This document shows positions 21,978-32,157 of a stretch of 40,000 nucleotides of DNA, piece after piece (the first letter of the stretch is position 1; the number at the start of each line of letters is the position of its first letter). Location of the stretch: contig CAUYUJ010002740.1 in NCBI GenBank assembly GCA_963575745.1, positions 15,001 through 55,000 of the forward strand, in the 5' to 3' direction. The notes beneath the pieces were generated by a model. That model saw only the letters and a list, made by a program, of their open reading frames with translations. It was not told the origin of the DNA and searched no databases. A program made the translations under genes and the position numbers. The stretch is from Prorocentrum cordatum. Its lineage: Eukaryota > Sar > Dinophyceae > Prorocentrales > Prorocentraceae.

Positions 21978-23609
21978 GGCAGCGCCAGTCGCGGATCACC
22001 GCGGGGAAACCCGCCAGGCGCTGCCGCTGCAGCTTCCCCCTTTTCAGGAGCCGCAGCCTCTTCAGCGACAGAGGCTCCCATGCGGGGAAACCCGCCCGTG
22101 GATCAGCTGCACCACCAAGGGGGCACGTCCTTCACCAGTGGGACTCCGAGTGTGATCAGAGATAGACTTGCTCTGCGGAAGCTCCCACCGATACGTTCGG
22201 TGGATGAGGCATTCATGAAGAAATGCAGGCAGGCTAACATCCTTCCCACATCCAATCACACTCTCAAACAGCTGAGTAAAGCTCTCAGCAGGATATGCAG
22301 ACATGCGCCAGACAAACCACACAATCCTGTGTGGGACCTGGCTTCCTTCGATGATCATGATGGTTGGGTTAACCTCGTGGAACTCGTGAATGATTATCCG
22401 TGGAACACAGGAAAATCGAGACACGACGGGTATAATCCAAGACATGACGAGGCCAAAGTCATCAATGCGAACCTATATGCTCGCACGGTTGACCAACTGG
22501 CAGCCATCATGATGGAAGTGGTTCATGTCCGTGAACCAGACGGAGAAGAAAAACAGCGCCTTCAGTTCAAGGTGTTAATGCGGGACTTCGGTGAGCCCGA
22601 GATCTTCATCCGCGCCTCTCAGGGGCATACATGGACATTGAAAGCTCCATGGTCGCTGTACAACTATATTGTACTGTGCGACCAACCTGCCGGGAGACCA
22701 GCCCCGTACCCCGAAGTCGCCATGCATGGCACTCGGTGGCATGTTTTCGAAGGCATTATGTGGCACGGCTTGTCCTGTAGACCCGAGCACAACACGAAGA
22801 AACGGGGGACAGGCCGGTCGCACATCCACTTCCTGCCGACGGTCCGCCGTCGTGCCGTGAACAGTGGGTGGGACCCAGACTCAGACATCATCATCTTCGT
22901 AGATTGGCACAAGGCCATGCAAGATGGCATGAAGTTCTGTTGGTCTGATAACGGAGTCCTTTTGTCCGAGGGAAACAACGGTATCATCGAACCGTACTAC
23001 ATTTCCCATGTAGAGGACCTGGCCACGGGGAAGCACTGGCACAATCCCGCATACATGGGGGATCGCCGGGCGCGAGTCCCCCCCGCCGTGCTGTCGGCCC
23101 CTGGCAGGTGGGCTGACGTTGGCAGTGCCAGCGTCAAACACCAGTGGCCCCGAGACCAAGAGGGCGTCGACCCTCCCATGGTCTACCTCCACAGGGAGGT
23201 TGGGGATCACTACAGTCCCGCCAAGCTGGGAAACCAGCCTGAGGTCCACCAGATCTTCATGATCACCGAGAGTGAGGCCGGGAGTGCGGCTCCAAGCCGC
23301 GCCCCAAGCCAAGGGCCTAGCGCCGTGTCTTGGCAGGCCATCAGCACCTCGGACGTGGACCAGATAGCGGCCGCTTTGAACCCTGAACAGGTGGAGCAAT
23401 TGGCGGATAGGTTATATCAACAGGACCCCTGGGCCGCAGGCCAGGGAGCAATGTCCGCCATGGCGACGCGAAATCGTCAGGCCATGCAGGGAAACCTGCC
23501 TATAAATGGACTCAGAGCTGAGATGCCTGAGCCGCAGGGAGACCCGCAGATGTTCGGCCGCATCTTTGGAGAACCTGCTCGATTTGAGCAGATGCATGGG
23601 AGAGGATAG
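21978..23609 (+). pseudogene. Tpt1/KptA-type RNA 2'-phosphotransferase domain in the retroelement
   Basis: Family members remove a 2'-phosphate from RNA in an NAD-dependent reaction (tRNA splicing in eukaryotes); some ADP-ribosylate RNA ends. The motifs appear in order. LSKALSRICRH (22272-22304) is followed by DGWVNLVELV. IRASQGHTW is at 22608-22634. MHGTRWHVFEGIMWHGLSC (22722-22778) leads to GRSHIHF (22812-22832). DIIIFVDWHKAMQDGMKF is followed by NGVLLSEG. The family Arg-His-Arg-Arg tetrad is present at 22299, 22302, 22611 and 22815. The length from motif I to the end (about 260 residues) suits a full domain. The frame differs from its neighbours: +1 from the Gag linker and a further shift near 23600. 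Two stem-loops precede the domain and two follow; none lies within it. Confidence 0.8.
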
Positions 23610-25918
23610 CAGCGGCTAGGGCTGGGCATGGTACAGCTCTCCTGAACATGATGCCGCCCGGCACTCCAACGAGTCAGCAGGGAAACCTGCCCGGCACCCC
23701 AAGCCATTATCGACCGTTTGCTGGACAAACCACAGTCGCTGGTGTGCCTGATGACTACCGCGCAAGAGTGGCGGCCGCTGTGCAGCAGGTGCAGAGCCAT
23801 AATCTGCCTCACCCAAGTGGTCAAAGGTGGAGGCCGGCCTGGTCCTGGGAGCCTGAGGGTCCCAATCCAAGGGATCCTGCTCGGCAGCGAGCCTTCATCC
23901 CCGCCTTCAATGCTCGCCCGAGCATGGCCCAGGGCCAGAGGCCACCGCCAGCACACATGAATCCGCCACTGTACCCTGATGGATCTAGAGTCCCGAACAA
24001 GTTTGTTCGTGAAATGGCGGATCAGTTCCACAGCCTCACTAACGTGCGCTGTAGTGATCAGTCTATGTATCCGCACATGGCATTTATGCCTGCGCGGACG
24101 ACGCCAGATGTGGCTGTCCAGCCCACTGCCCATTCGATATCGTCTGGCAGTAGAGGTGCGCCTGACTACATCAGGCAGACATACCACACTCAACAGGCAT
24201 GCTTTAGGCGCAGACAGGCCGTGCAGAACGTACGTGATCACTCGCGTGCAGCCGCGCTTGAGGTTGTGAGGAACAGAGGCTCACCCTTGCGAGGAAACTC
24301 GCCCGCTGCGACGCCTACAGCCTCCGCGCCAGCTGCCAGGGTGCCGGAGGTGCTGGATCCAGTAGTGGATCCCCCAGCAGCCTTCATGCCCTCCGAGACG
24401 GTCTTGGAGAGACAGCGGCGGGTATATCCCAGAGCAGCAGATGTGGAAGTGTTCACTGGGATGGAAGATACCTGTGCGGTATGCCTCGAAGAATTCCAGC
24501 CCAGGGAAAGCGTTTACCGTTTGAGGTGTAATCACATGTTCCACGAGGGGTGCTGGAATTCAAATGTGGTGGGCCATGTCGCAAATCAGCGCGAGGGAGA
24601 CCCTCAGCAGCCACCATGTGCTATTTGCCGAGCCCCTGGCATCATAACGTCATCATTTCCGTGGACCGGCTCCTTCATTCAGACCCCTGAGCAAGCAGCG
24701 AGGGAGCTGCGGGAGTTGAGGAGCATGGTGGAGGAGATGACGGCCAGGATGCTAGATAGGCAGACAGCTCAGCCCCAACAGCAGGGAAACCTGCCAGAGG
24801 AGGTGAGGCCGCCGATGGAGACGGGGTACTTCGATCAGCTTATCCCGATGACGGCGCCACAGCTGGGAAACCTGCCTAATACTCCTCAGATGTCTCCCCA
24901 GAGTGGGGGCGGGGCAGAGATGGCACTGGGCCCCGACCAGCTGCGTGAGTTGCGTGTTCGGCATTTCCATAATCAAATGGATAATGCACACACAACCTTT
25001 ATGTTGGATGCAGATAGTCCTGAGACTGATAGTCCGTCGTTTGACATCTCAGATTCCTCAGTGGCAACAGCAGCAACGGCAGTCAGGGCCGTCGATATCA
25101 CAGCGACGAACGAGGAGTTCGAGGAGTGGCTGCAATACAGGGATCACCTCACGAATGAGGGGCTGCAGGATATTGCCCTTCACTCGTATCTGACGCTGAC
25201 GAGACGCACGACCCGCGAGCAGTATAAGAGCCTACGTGATGAGTATGCCAATTGGCGGGAGGAGCGCGGCGATCACGTCCAGCACGTGTCGTACTTCCAG
25301 TACATCGACCTGGTGCGCATGGCCGAAGGCAGGCCGCATGCCAGCGTCATGCGGGGCAACCCGCCAGGGAGTGCGACCGACTCGCGGGGAAACCCGCCTG
25401 ACGGCACAGCCGACACTTCAGAAACTGTGCGCATCAAGCAGCCGAGTAAGACGTTCCTGGATGATGGTGGAAATTCCATCCTCATCGATGTAGGCTCGAA
25501 GATCAACATCATGGGCGAGAATACGAGCCGCAAGTTCGTCCAGGCTGCTGAGGCACGCGGCCGTACTTGTACGTTCGAGCCCCGCTCTCGTTTGAATATC
25601 AACGGAGTGGGAGAAGGGTCGGCCCCAGCGGATACCGTAGGCACATTCAGTATTGCCTGCGAGTACCAGGGGTCGACCCAGCTCGATTCATATAAGACGA
25701 ACATTGTGTCAGGCTGTGGCAAAGATCTGCCAGCCATCCTAGGCCTCGATAGCATGCAGGACAAACGCACGATCATCGTGCTTGAACGAGGCCAGGAGAA
25801 GCTGATATTCCTTGGAAAGGGGCAGGTCAAAATGGAGCTCCCCGAGGGCTCCAGGATCATGCCGACGACGAAGTTGCCGTCAGGGCATCTGTCGATCAGG
25901 TGTGATCGTTTTGGAGTT

Positions 25919-25932
25919 GCGGGGCAACCCGC
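25919..25932 (+). repeat. GNRA stem-loop in a different codon phase
   Basis: GCGGG-GCAA-CCCGC is read as A-G-Q-P-A instead of R-G-N-P-P. Confidence 0.85.
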
Positions 25933-26271
25933 CTCGAACTCAAGCAGCACGTCATTCCAGACGGTGCTGACGGGCGAGCCGACCCCGGCGCAGGAGCGCG
26001 AGCAATTGCAGGGAAACCTGCCTAAGGGGTTGATGGAGACGCTCGCCAAGGCCACTATGCGAGGCGACAACATCGACGATCTTGAATCGTTCGATTGCTT
26101 CGTTGCCAGGACACTGGCCCAGCATGGTGGAAGTGTACCCATGGGCGCTGCACGGTCCCGCCGGAAGATAGCAATGGGGTACACTAACCGTGAGCTGCAG
26201 ACGGTCAGCGACGCTAGGTCCAAAGGCGTGCTGAAACAGCTGATGGATAATCCATCCATGCTGACAGCATT

Positions 26272-26285
26272 GCGGAGCAATCCGC
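26272..26285 (+). repeat. GNRA stem-loop with compensated closing pair
   Basis: GCGGA-GCAA-TCCGC. The loop-closing G-C is replaced by A-T on both sides at once. Confidence 0.85.
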
Positions 26286-26445
26286 CTCTGAGGCCACGGC
26301 GCGCTGCAGTGCTGAGCTCCAGCATCTGAGGGAAGCCCAGATGCTGGCAGACATTGCAGGCACATCTTCTTTATCTTGAAGATGGCAGGGCGACGTCGCC
26401 CCCTCGTCGTCTTGCCTGTTGGCCGAAAAGCCGGGGGGTAACAAG

Positions 26446-26611
26446 TCACCACCCACCAAACCACCCCAACCCAACCCGAAGGCTCAGATTTACCCTCGAT
26501 TTCTAGTGGGGGGGGGTCGGGAAACATCGAAAAAACACATGTGGAACCCTTACCCCCCCCAACCCGAAATTCGGGTCTTCGGGTTGGGTTGGGGTGGTCT
26601 GGTAGGTAGTC
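26446..26611. mobile_element. Short inverted-repeat element (MITE-like) nested in the retrotransposon
   Basis: About 34-bp inverted repeats share ACCACCCCAACCCAACCCG, near 26448-26481 on the plus strand and inverted near 26576-26609. AACAAG lies on both sides (26440-26445 and 26612-26617), consistent with a target duplication. The interior has G and C runs and no ORF. Confidence 0.65.
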
Positions 26612-26614
26612 AAC

Positions 26615-26668
26615 AAGGACAGCGGGGTAACCTGCCTTAGTAAAGACAGCGGGGTAACCTGCCTTAGT
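26615..26668 (+). repeat. 27-bp tandem duplication, each unit with a GNRA stem-loop
   Basis: Units 26615-26641 and 26642-26668 differ at one base. Each contains GCGGG-GTAA-CCTGC (a G-T pair in the stem) and would read KDSGVTCLS in the downstream frame. Confidence 0.85.
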
Positions 26669-27766
26669 AAGAGGGCTTTTGTCATTGAAGATACGAGAGA
26701 GGATTGCGCCGACCTCCGCACCCGAGGTTATATCTGTGATCGTATTTCCCACAATGAGCTTATGATTAGCGTGGGCACAGATTACCTGGGTGCGGTGATC
26801 AGTGGAGATTACACTCTCATTTGGATAAGTACCCCGGGTGACTGGTATGTACGAACTCCAGGAAAGAGACTGGCCCCACATTGGTCACGTATCCAGAACC
26901 TGTTGATAAAAGCCAAGACACCCCGTATGAAAATCATTATATTTGGTCCCCCAGGATATGTTTGGAAGTTATCTCCAGTACGTGATGCCCTTGAAGATCT
27001 TAAGTTGTCAGTAATACGGATGCGTTTGTGTCATTTCGGTATTCGGTTCAATATGCAAGACAGTACACCGAGTGGTACTTATATGCAGGTAGCGTCATCA
27101 ATACCGATTAGCTCGAAGCTGTGGGCATGTACATGCAAACAGGCAATACCACAACATGTGTTGGATTGGTACGGCCATACAGTACGGCATGCTGACTGGC
27201 GAGCTCAGACACGCACTACACTCATCCGTCATCTGAACGACAACATCCTGGGGAGCACCACCACGCACGGAAACGTGCCTGTATATTTAAACACTTATAC
27301 ACGCACGGACCATAACATCCATCACTACGTGACGACCAACAAGGGAGGACCGAAATGGTCTGATGTTATCCGACGTGTAACGATTAACCTGGATACCAAT
27401 GTGGTTATTCAGGATATATCAGTTACCGATCAACCAACAGGGTACGATTGGCATGCACCACTACCTGCAGGGGTTGCCAACATCAGCACTCGGTTGTATT
27501 GGCAACCCGTGGAACCGGTCTTGCTCGGAAACGAGCCTACTCAATCACCGCAGAAACCTCGACGCGTCATCATAGATGACTGTTCTCTCCCCCCCCCGAC
27601 TCTGGCGATTGACGCATGTACCCACTCAACCACGACAATGGGCACACAGACCGGCGAACAAAACGAGCAAGTTTTACGTACAGAATCGCGTATCAAGCAG
27701 AAGGAAAGGCTCAAAGCCGAAAAGGAAGCAGGCATCAAGCCTCGCCGCATTAAAAAAACACGTTGA
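26669..27766 (+). pseudogene. Methyltransferase-like domain I and basic tail
   Basis: An ATG lies at 26762, but the frame is open from 26606, and residues before the ATG (DLRTRGYICDRISHNE) look like part of the domain. LIWISTPGDWYVRTPG (about 26817-26865), IIIFGPPGYVW (about 26934-26966) and RMRLCHFGIRF (about 27018-27050) recall the degenerate methyltransferase-like modules in dinoflagellate copia polyproteins. No complete SAM-binding motif is visible in this half. A later beta-rich stretch is followed by a charged tail (about 27670-27766). Stem-loops 27265 and 27523 lie in the C-terminal half. The frame ends just after an A7 run at 27751-27757; coding continues in the next frame. Confidence 0.5.
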
Positions 27767-27767
27767 A

Positions 27768-28640
27768 GACGGAAACGATGATTGCGGCGACGACTTGTCA
27801 GGACTCGGACAGGATCTTATGGCGACCTGGAGTACTGACGTCCCTATTGAGCTGATAAGCTCCGATGAGGACGATGACCTGTTCCTTACCCTCCCCGCAT
27901 CCATGCCCGACACACGCGCTAACATATACAGCATAGTCGCTACACTATGCTATGGTCATAACAACTGCGTGGATATGTTGGAGCTTTGTGGCGGTGAGGG
28001 TGGTATCTCAGAGCTTGCCTTCTCAAGGGGGCTCTCCTCAGGAGGCAACCCAGACAAGACTGCATATGTCGACCTGGGAGACCCCTCGGTGCAGCGGGTT
28101 GTAGATCATTACTTCGCTATATGCTACGTACGAGTTGCCATGCTACAACCCAGCTGCCGTGCCACAGGACCACCATCCTACTACAACTACAAAGTCAATC
28201 ACAACACTTGGGAACAGCACCACAAATAAGATTTACCACACATAACTTACTGTGGTAAAATTGGTGTGACCCAAGATGACGCTCGGAGGCGGTTTATACG
28301 CGAACAACCTACATGAACATGGGTGGATGATATTTCCCCATGGAAGAAACTTGCTAACCGACCACGCATTACAACCGTGCGCATTGATCAATGTGCTACG
28401 GGACTCAAAGACACGGCTGGTGACTATATTAAGAATCCGACAAATATCACCAGCAATGACGAGACAATTCTTAAACCCTTTGAGCGACTCAAATGCAACG
28501 GTCAGCATGTGCACGCACAACCGTGCAACAAAGAGCTTTCACTGGCACAAAAATACACTCGACGACTGCAGCCTGCCTTTGTGGAAGCCGTCTATCTGGC
28601 GAAAGCCATTGATACTACGCGCGGAAACGCGCCTACAAGT
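27768..28640 (+). pseudogene. Methyltransferase-like domain II (ELCGGEGG motif)
   Basis: DMLELCGGEGGISELAFSRG (about 27972-28031), followed by a GGNPD and DLGDP pair, is a SAM-binding-type motif I/II arrangement. LQPSCRATGPPSYYN then matches the P.C..-.GP..Y.N position of these modules, and FIREQP follows near 28300. This is a recurring but poorly characterised module of dinoflagellate copia-like polyproteins. Two in-frame stops (28227-28229 and 28314-28316) interrupt otherwise conserved sequence. After the second, coding resumes in the same frame to DQCATGL and CNGQHVHAQP (about 28385-28520). Confidence 0.5.
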
Positions 28641-28736
28641 ACTGCGCATGCTTACCCTGCCGACCTCCCCGATCAAGCTGAACCAGGCGAAGGTATGAGA
28701 CGCATCGGTGATCGTATCATCTCAAAGGTGGCCACC

Positions 28737-28910
28737 TGCCCGGCATGCATCGACAACGTCCGAAAGGACAGTCCTAGCCATAACAGAGACCCTACGCAGT
28801 GTAAGTATCATGATTCCATCTCTGTATATTGGCCATGTCCCGCATGCCAGAGGGATCTTACGAGAAGCAAAGGTGTTAAGAACCACCTCGATACCGAACC
28901 TGGTAAATGT
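28737..28910 (+). other. Tandem CCHC-type zinc fingers
   Basis: CPACIDNVRKDSPSHNRD...C (C-x2-C-x10-H-x6-C) is followed by CPACQRDLTRSKGVKNH...C (C-x2-C-x12-H-x7-C), in the same frame as the methyltransferase-like and integrase regions. It is probably a nucleic-acid-binding module ahead of integrase. Confidence 0.6.
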
Positions 28911-30452
28911 CGTTTTGCTGAACCTTTTAAACTTCCAGACGACCACGACCCCGAAGGCAAAACCGTGCCACCTTGGTGGAAACCCTTACCTAAACCTGGT
29001 GAGGGCCAAGCTTCGGCTTCAGGTGGCCGCCAAGGCGCACGCGCCAGGCCACCGCGACCACGATCCTTCGGTAACGTTGATCCGACATCTGGTGCCAGCA
29101 GTTACGACATGCTACGAGACGCCCCCGAGCGTGGAAACACGCCTGCTGCGTCTTCTAGCGAAGCGCCACAGGTAGCGGCCCGTCGTGGCCGCCTACAAGG
29201 CGTACCACCACCTCCAGATGCAGTCGACGACGGAGACCCACTGCGGAGATCCACAAGGAACCCTCTTGCCTCTACCGGCTCTGGGGCTCCACGGCAACCC
29301 GACTGGACGAGATTCGACATCCAACACAGTCTGCAAAATCTCCGTAGTCACGAACCTCATGTCGTTAAAAAGGAACTCCGTAAACTGCACCTGCGATGGC
29401 ACCATGCGAAGGAACCCAAGATGCGGCTAATCCTCGACAACGTGGGGCTGGATAACGTTCGACTGAACATGATCAAAGAAGTTTGCGATACCTGTCGGGA
29501 ATGCAGAGCATGGGAACGTCCAGGAAACTCAACACTACCTTCGGTGAGCCTTCCTGGTAACTGGCTCGATGAAGGCGAAATGGACCTCATGTTCTACAAG
29601 AAACGGACCATATTTCACATTATGGATCGTTGTATTCGCCTGGCAGCAGGCCAAGAAATTTCCGACGGAGAACGTGACGCTATCCTTGACGCCTACCACA
29701 ACTGCTGGATTGCCTATCGCGGACCCTTCAAAGTCTTATAATCAGACGGCGAAGGCGCCCTGAACAATGATGCCGCTAAGGCCATGATGGCCAATAAGGG
29801 CGCGGAACTTCGCATCCGAGCGCCTGGCCAACACGCGACTTCAATTGAGTCACGAAACGGCATTCTCAGAGGCGTCCTCCACATGATTGAGGAAGAGCTG
29901 AATAGACACAACATCCCTGTTGTATTCACTAGAGTATTGGCGGAAGGCATCTTCGTTACCAATGCCTTTACGTTTTACAGCGGAGCATCGCCATACCAAG
30001 CACACACCGGACGTCAGCCCTCCTTTCTTCCTGACCTCGACGCCCTTGGCTTTCCCAAGGGACCCGAGACATCAGGACACGAACGAGAACGTCGTGTGAG
30101 GGAAGTTAGCCTAGAAGCCATAACTCAAGCCACTGCTGTGGCCAAGACAAATCGTGCTCTTAGGGCTAAAACGGCTTCTGATGGTGCTCGCCTTTACTCT
30201 GCAGGGGATTTGGTCGACTACCATCGACCCACTGCCGCTAAGGACGATCATGGAGGCTGGAATGGCCCATTCCCGGTGATCCGTAATGTGCCTGAAAGAG
30301 GACATATTGTTGTCAAGGCAGGATCTCGTGAGGTAATTGTGATGTATCCTGATGCTCGTCACACGCTATACATCGAATGTCTCCTCACGCGGGAACTTGG
30401 CATGGATAATATGGCCATGCAAACCGTCCTTACATATGCGGCACACCTCGGC

Positions 30453-30466
30453 GCAGGGAAACCTGC
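30453..30466 (+). repeat. GNRA stem-loop in a different codon phase
   Basis: GCAGG-GAAA-CCTGC is read as A-G-K-P-A rather than Q-G-N-L-P. Confidence 0.85.
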
Positions 30467-31120
30467 CAAAGTTTTCGGCTATATCCCAGATTACAAGGGA
30501 AACCTCAATCTTTCAGACGACAGCAAGTTTCACCCGCGCGCACATCTAGCACTACAGTATCTCGTGCGAAACTTCGTCCGAGTAGAACATGTAGTAGCAG
30601 TTAGATTGGCCAAAAGTGTGTCAAGCTTACCTGCAGTAAAGTACGCCACCGGGTCTACGCTGATCCACTATGACAACGATATCAGCCCAGCTTTCCACTA
30701 CTACGAGTGCGTGGGCACCGGCCTAAACATTTCTCAGATCACTGGTAGCACTCATTCCAGATTTATTCAATGCTTGACTTCACGTGTCCCTTCCTTAGGA
30801 TTTCACGACGACCTGGCTAAACATCAGCACTCAAGCAACACGTCTGGAGAACACGATTCGCCTGGAAACAGGCCTCCTCCAGATACCCCAGGTGCTTCAT
30901 CGCCGAGTGAAGGCCGTCTGTCGACAATCTATGAGGAAAATGAGGAACATAATATCGAATCTATGATGCTGGAAGAGTGGTACGACGAACTACGTATGGA
31001 TCTTCATCCTACGACGACTACCGACGATTATCTCTACTGCGTCCCAACAACCATGCTGCCCGACCAATGTGTGTTGGTTTCAGCATCTGTGGACGAAGAA
31101 GATATCATATCATCGGACAC

Positions 31121-31134
31121 GCTCGGAGACGAGC
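31121..31134 (+). repeat. GNRA stem-loop with GAGA loop
   Basis: GCTCG-GAGA-CGAGC. The only copy with G at the purine position of the loop, still GNRA. It changes the peptide to L-G-D-E-P. Confidence 0.85.
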
Positions 31135-31158
31135 CTGAACCACGAGAGTCTTGTCTAG

Positions 31159-32157
31159 TCTCTCTCTGCTCAACCACACCTGACGAGCTACTCTCTTGAC
31201 AGTGATGAATATGGTCTTTACGTTGAGTTATGTTTTACATCAGAAGTGTCAAAAGTAGTGTTGGATCAGACTCAACTTGCACAGCTCGACACTGACATGG
31301 TCGCAACGATGAGAGTATATGTATCCTCTGCTGCTAAACGTGCTGTAGTCGTTAAAGAAGATGACCTACTCACCAAAGCCGACATAGCAGCACATCCAAA
31401 GGAGGTTAGTGAAGCTTTGTATACTGAACTCAAAATCTGGATTGACAACCGATGCTTTGAGATGTATGATTTATCCAAAGCTTCCAACATCATGACATCC
31501 AGGTATGTATACAAGTGGAAGTTTTTAAAGGTGGGTACCGAGAACGTTAAAACCATTCGTCTCAGTTTTGTCCTTCGTGGATTTATGGATACTGAGGCTT
31601 TCGACGCGGAAACATTCTCGGGAACCGCCCGAAGGCAGCCCCAACGACTCCTGGCAAGCGAAGCGGCATGCCATCCAGAGTGGATCTTAGCATCCATGGA
31701 TATCGACAAGGCGTTCCTCAAGGGTTCGACCTATGAGGAACTTGGCCATGCCACCGGCGAGGAAACTCGCATGGTCTGCTTCACTCTTCCACCGGGAAGT
31801 GCCCAGGTACTTCGTACACTACCCGGCTTCTCATCTTTTGACGAAAGCCGACACTGCCTCAGGTGCCTCAAACCAGGAACGGGTACAAAGGACGCTCCAA
31901 GAGCGTTCTCTCTCAAACTTCGTACGACAACGCGAGCTATAGGCCTTGCACCGACCAGTTATGACCCTGAATTTGAATTCAGCCAAGATCTGCTAACGGC
32001 AAAACATGTCGATGAGATTAACATGACAGGCCGAGAGAAAAATATAGACGACAATTATGTACAGCGTGTCGAAAAGGTGTTTGGCAAATGCAAGCTCAAC
32101 AAACACTCATACGAACTGCGCCGTTCGCTACACCTAAGAATGATCAAGGGGATGTGA
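31159..32157 (+). pseudogene. rt: Copia-type reverse transcriptase (RVT_2)
   Basis: The frame opens after a TAG at 31156 and overlaps the end of the integrase frame. SRYVYKWKFLKVG (about 31498-31536), IRLSFVLRGFMD, ETFSGTARR and ASMDIDKAFLKG (about 31690-31725, catalytic motif A) are clear, then LRCLKPGTGTKDAPRAFS (about 31858-31911). The motif C position reads KHVDEIN (32002-32022), so the second catalytic Asp is Glu. The frame drifts out of register near 32115, where RT C-terminal coding passes through short frame changes. Confidence 0.7.
31757..31770 (+). repeat. GNRA stem-loop in a different codon phase, within RT
   Basis: GCGAG-GAAA-CTCGC is read as G-E-E-T-R. It is one of only two copies not followed by C. 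Confidence 0.7.

Larger units (their letters stand above)
23612..26329 (+). pseudogene. pro: RING-H2 finger and retropepsin-like protease region
   Basis: An ATG lies at 23648, but the frame is open slightly earlier. A Pro-rich linker leads to CAVCLEEFQPRES, then CNHMFHEGC and CAIC (about 24470-24632), spaced C-x2-C-x14-C-x-H-x2-H-x2-C...C-x2-C. This is a RING-H2 finger, the type used by E3 ubiquitin ligases. After another linker comes ILIDVGSKINIMG (about 25478-25516), where DVGS takes the place of the retropepsin D-T/S-G active site, then PAILGLDSM (about 25730-25756), the usual second hydrophobic-G motif. The domain continues to about 25910. Val at the second active-site position is unusual but is not certain to inactivate the enzyme. 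Ten complete stem-loops (23677-26272) and two near-complete ones (23879, 24862) lie in the linkers, none in the RING or protease core. The frame ends at TGA 26327. Confidence 0.65.
29340..31199 (+). pseudogene. int: Integrase (zinc-binding and DDE core) plus C-terminal region
   Basis: LHLRWHHA (about 29383-29406) then CDTCREC (29484-29504) forms the HHCC-type N-terminal domain. The first catalytic Asp is in GEMDLMF (29583), the second in SDGEG (29745), and Glu in SIESRNG (29847), about 33 residues after the second Asp. A TAA at 29739-29741 sits two codons before the second Asp and breaks the frame. GASPYQAHTGRQPSFLPDL (about 29980-30040) is the typical copia integrase C-terminal P-Y/F-...-G..P motif. 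An SH3-like stretch and a disordered tail run to TGA 31197. The core has no stem-loop; the tail has three (30453, 30860, 31121). Confidence 0.7.

Noticed and set aside
21960-21980. Programmed +1 frameshift between Gag linker and Tpt1 frame
   Set aside because: An AAAA run and a stop are present, but no recognised shift signal is seen. With many other breaks, decay is the simpler reading.
28042-28056. GGNPD near GGAGGCAACCCAG as a hairpin copy
   Set aside because: Pairing is poor, and the residues are part of the methyltransferase-like motif.
30494-30508. AAGGGAAACCTC as a hairpin copy
   Set aside because: Only three pairs form; the rest mismatch.
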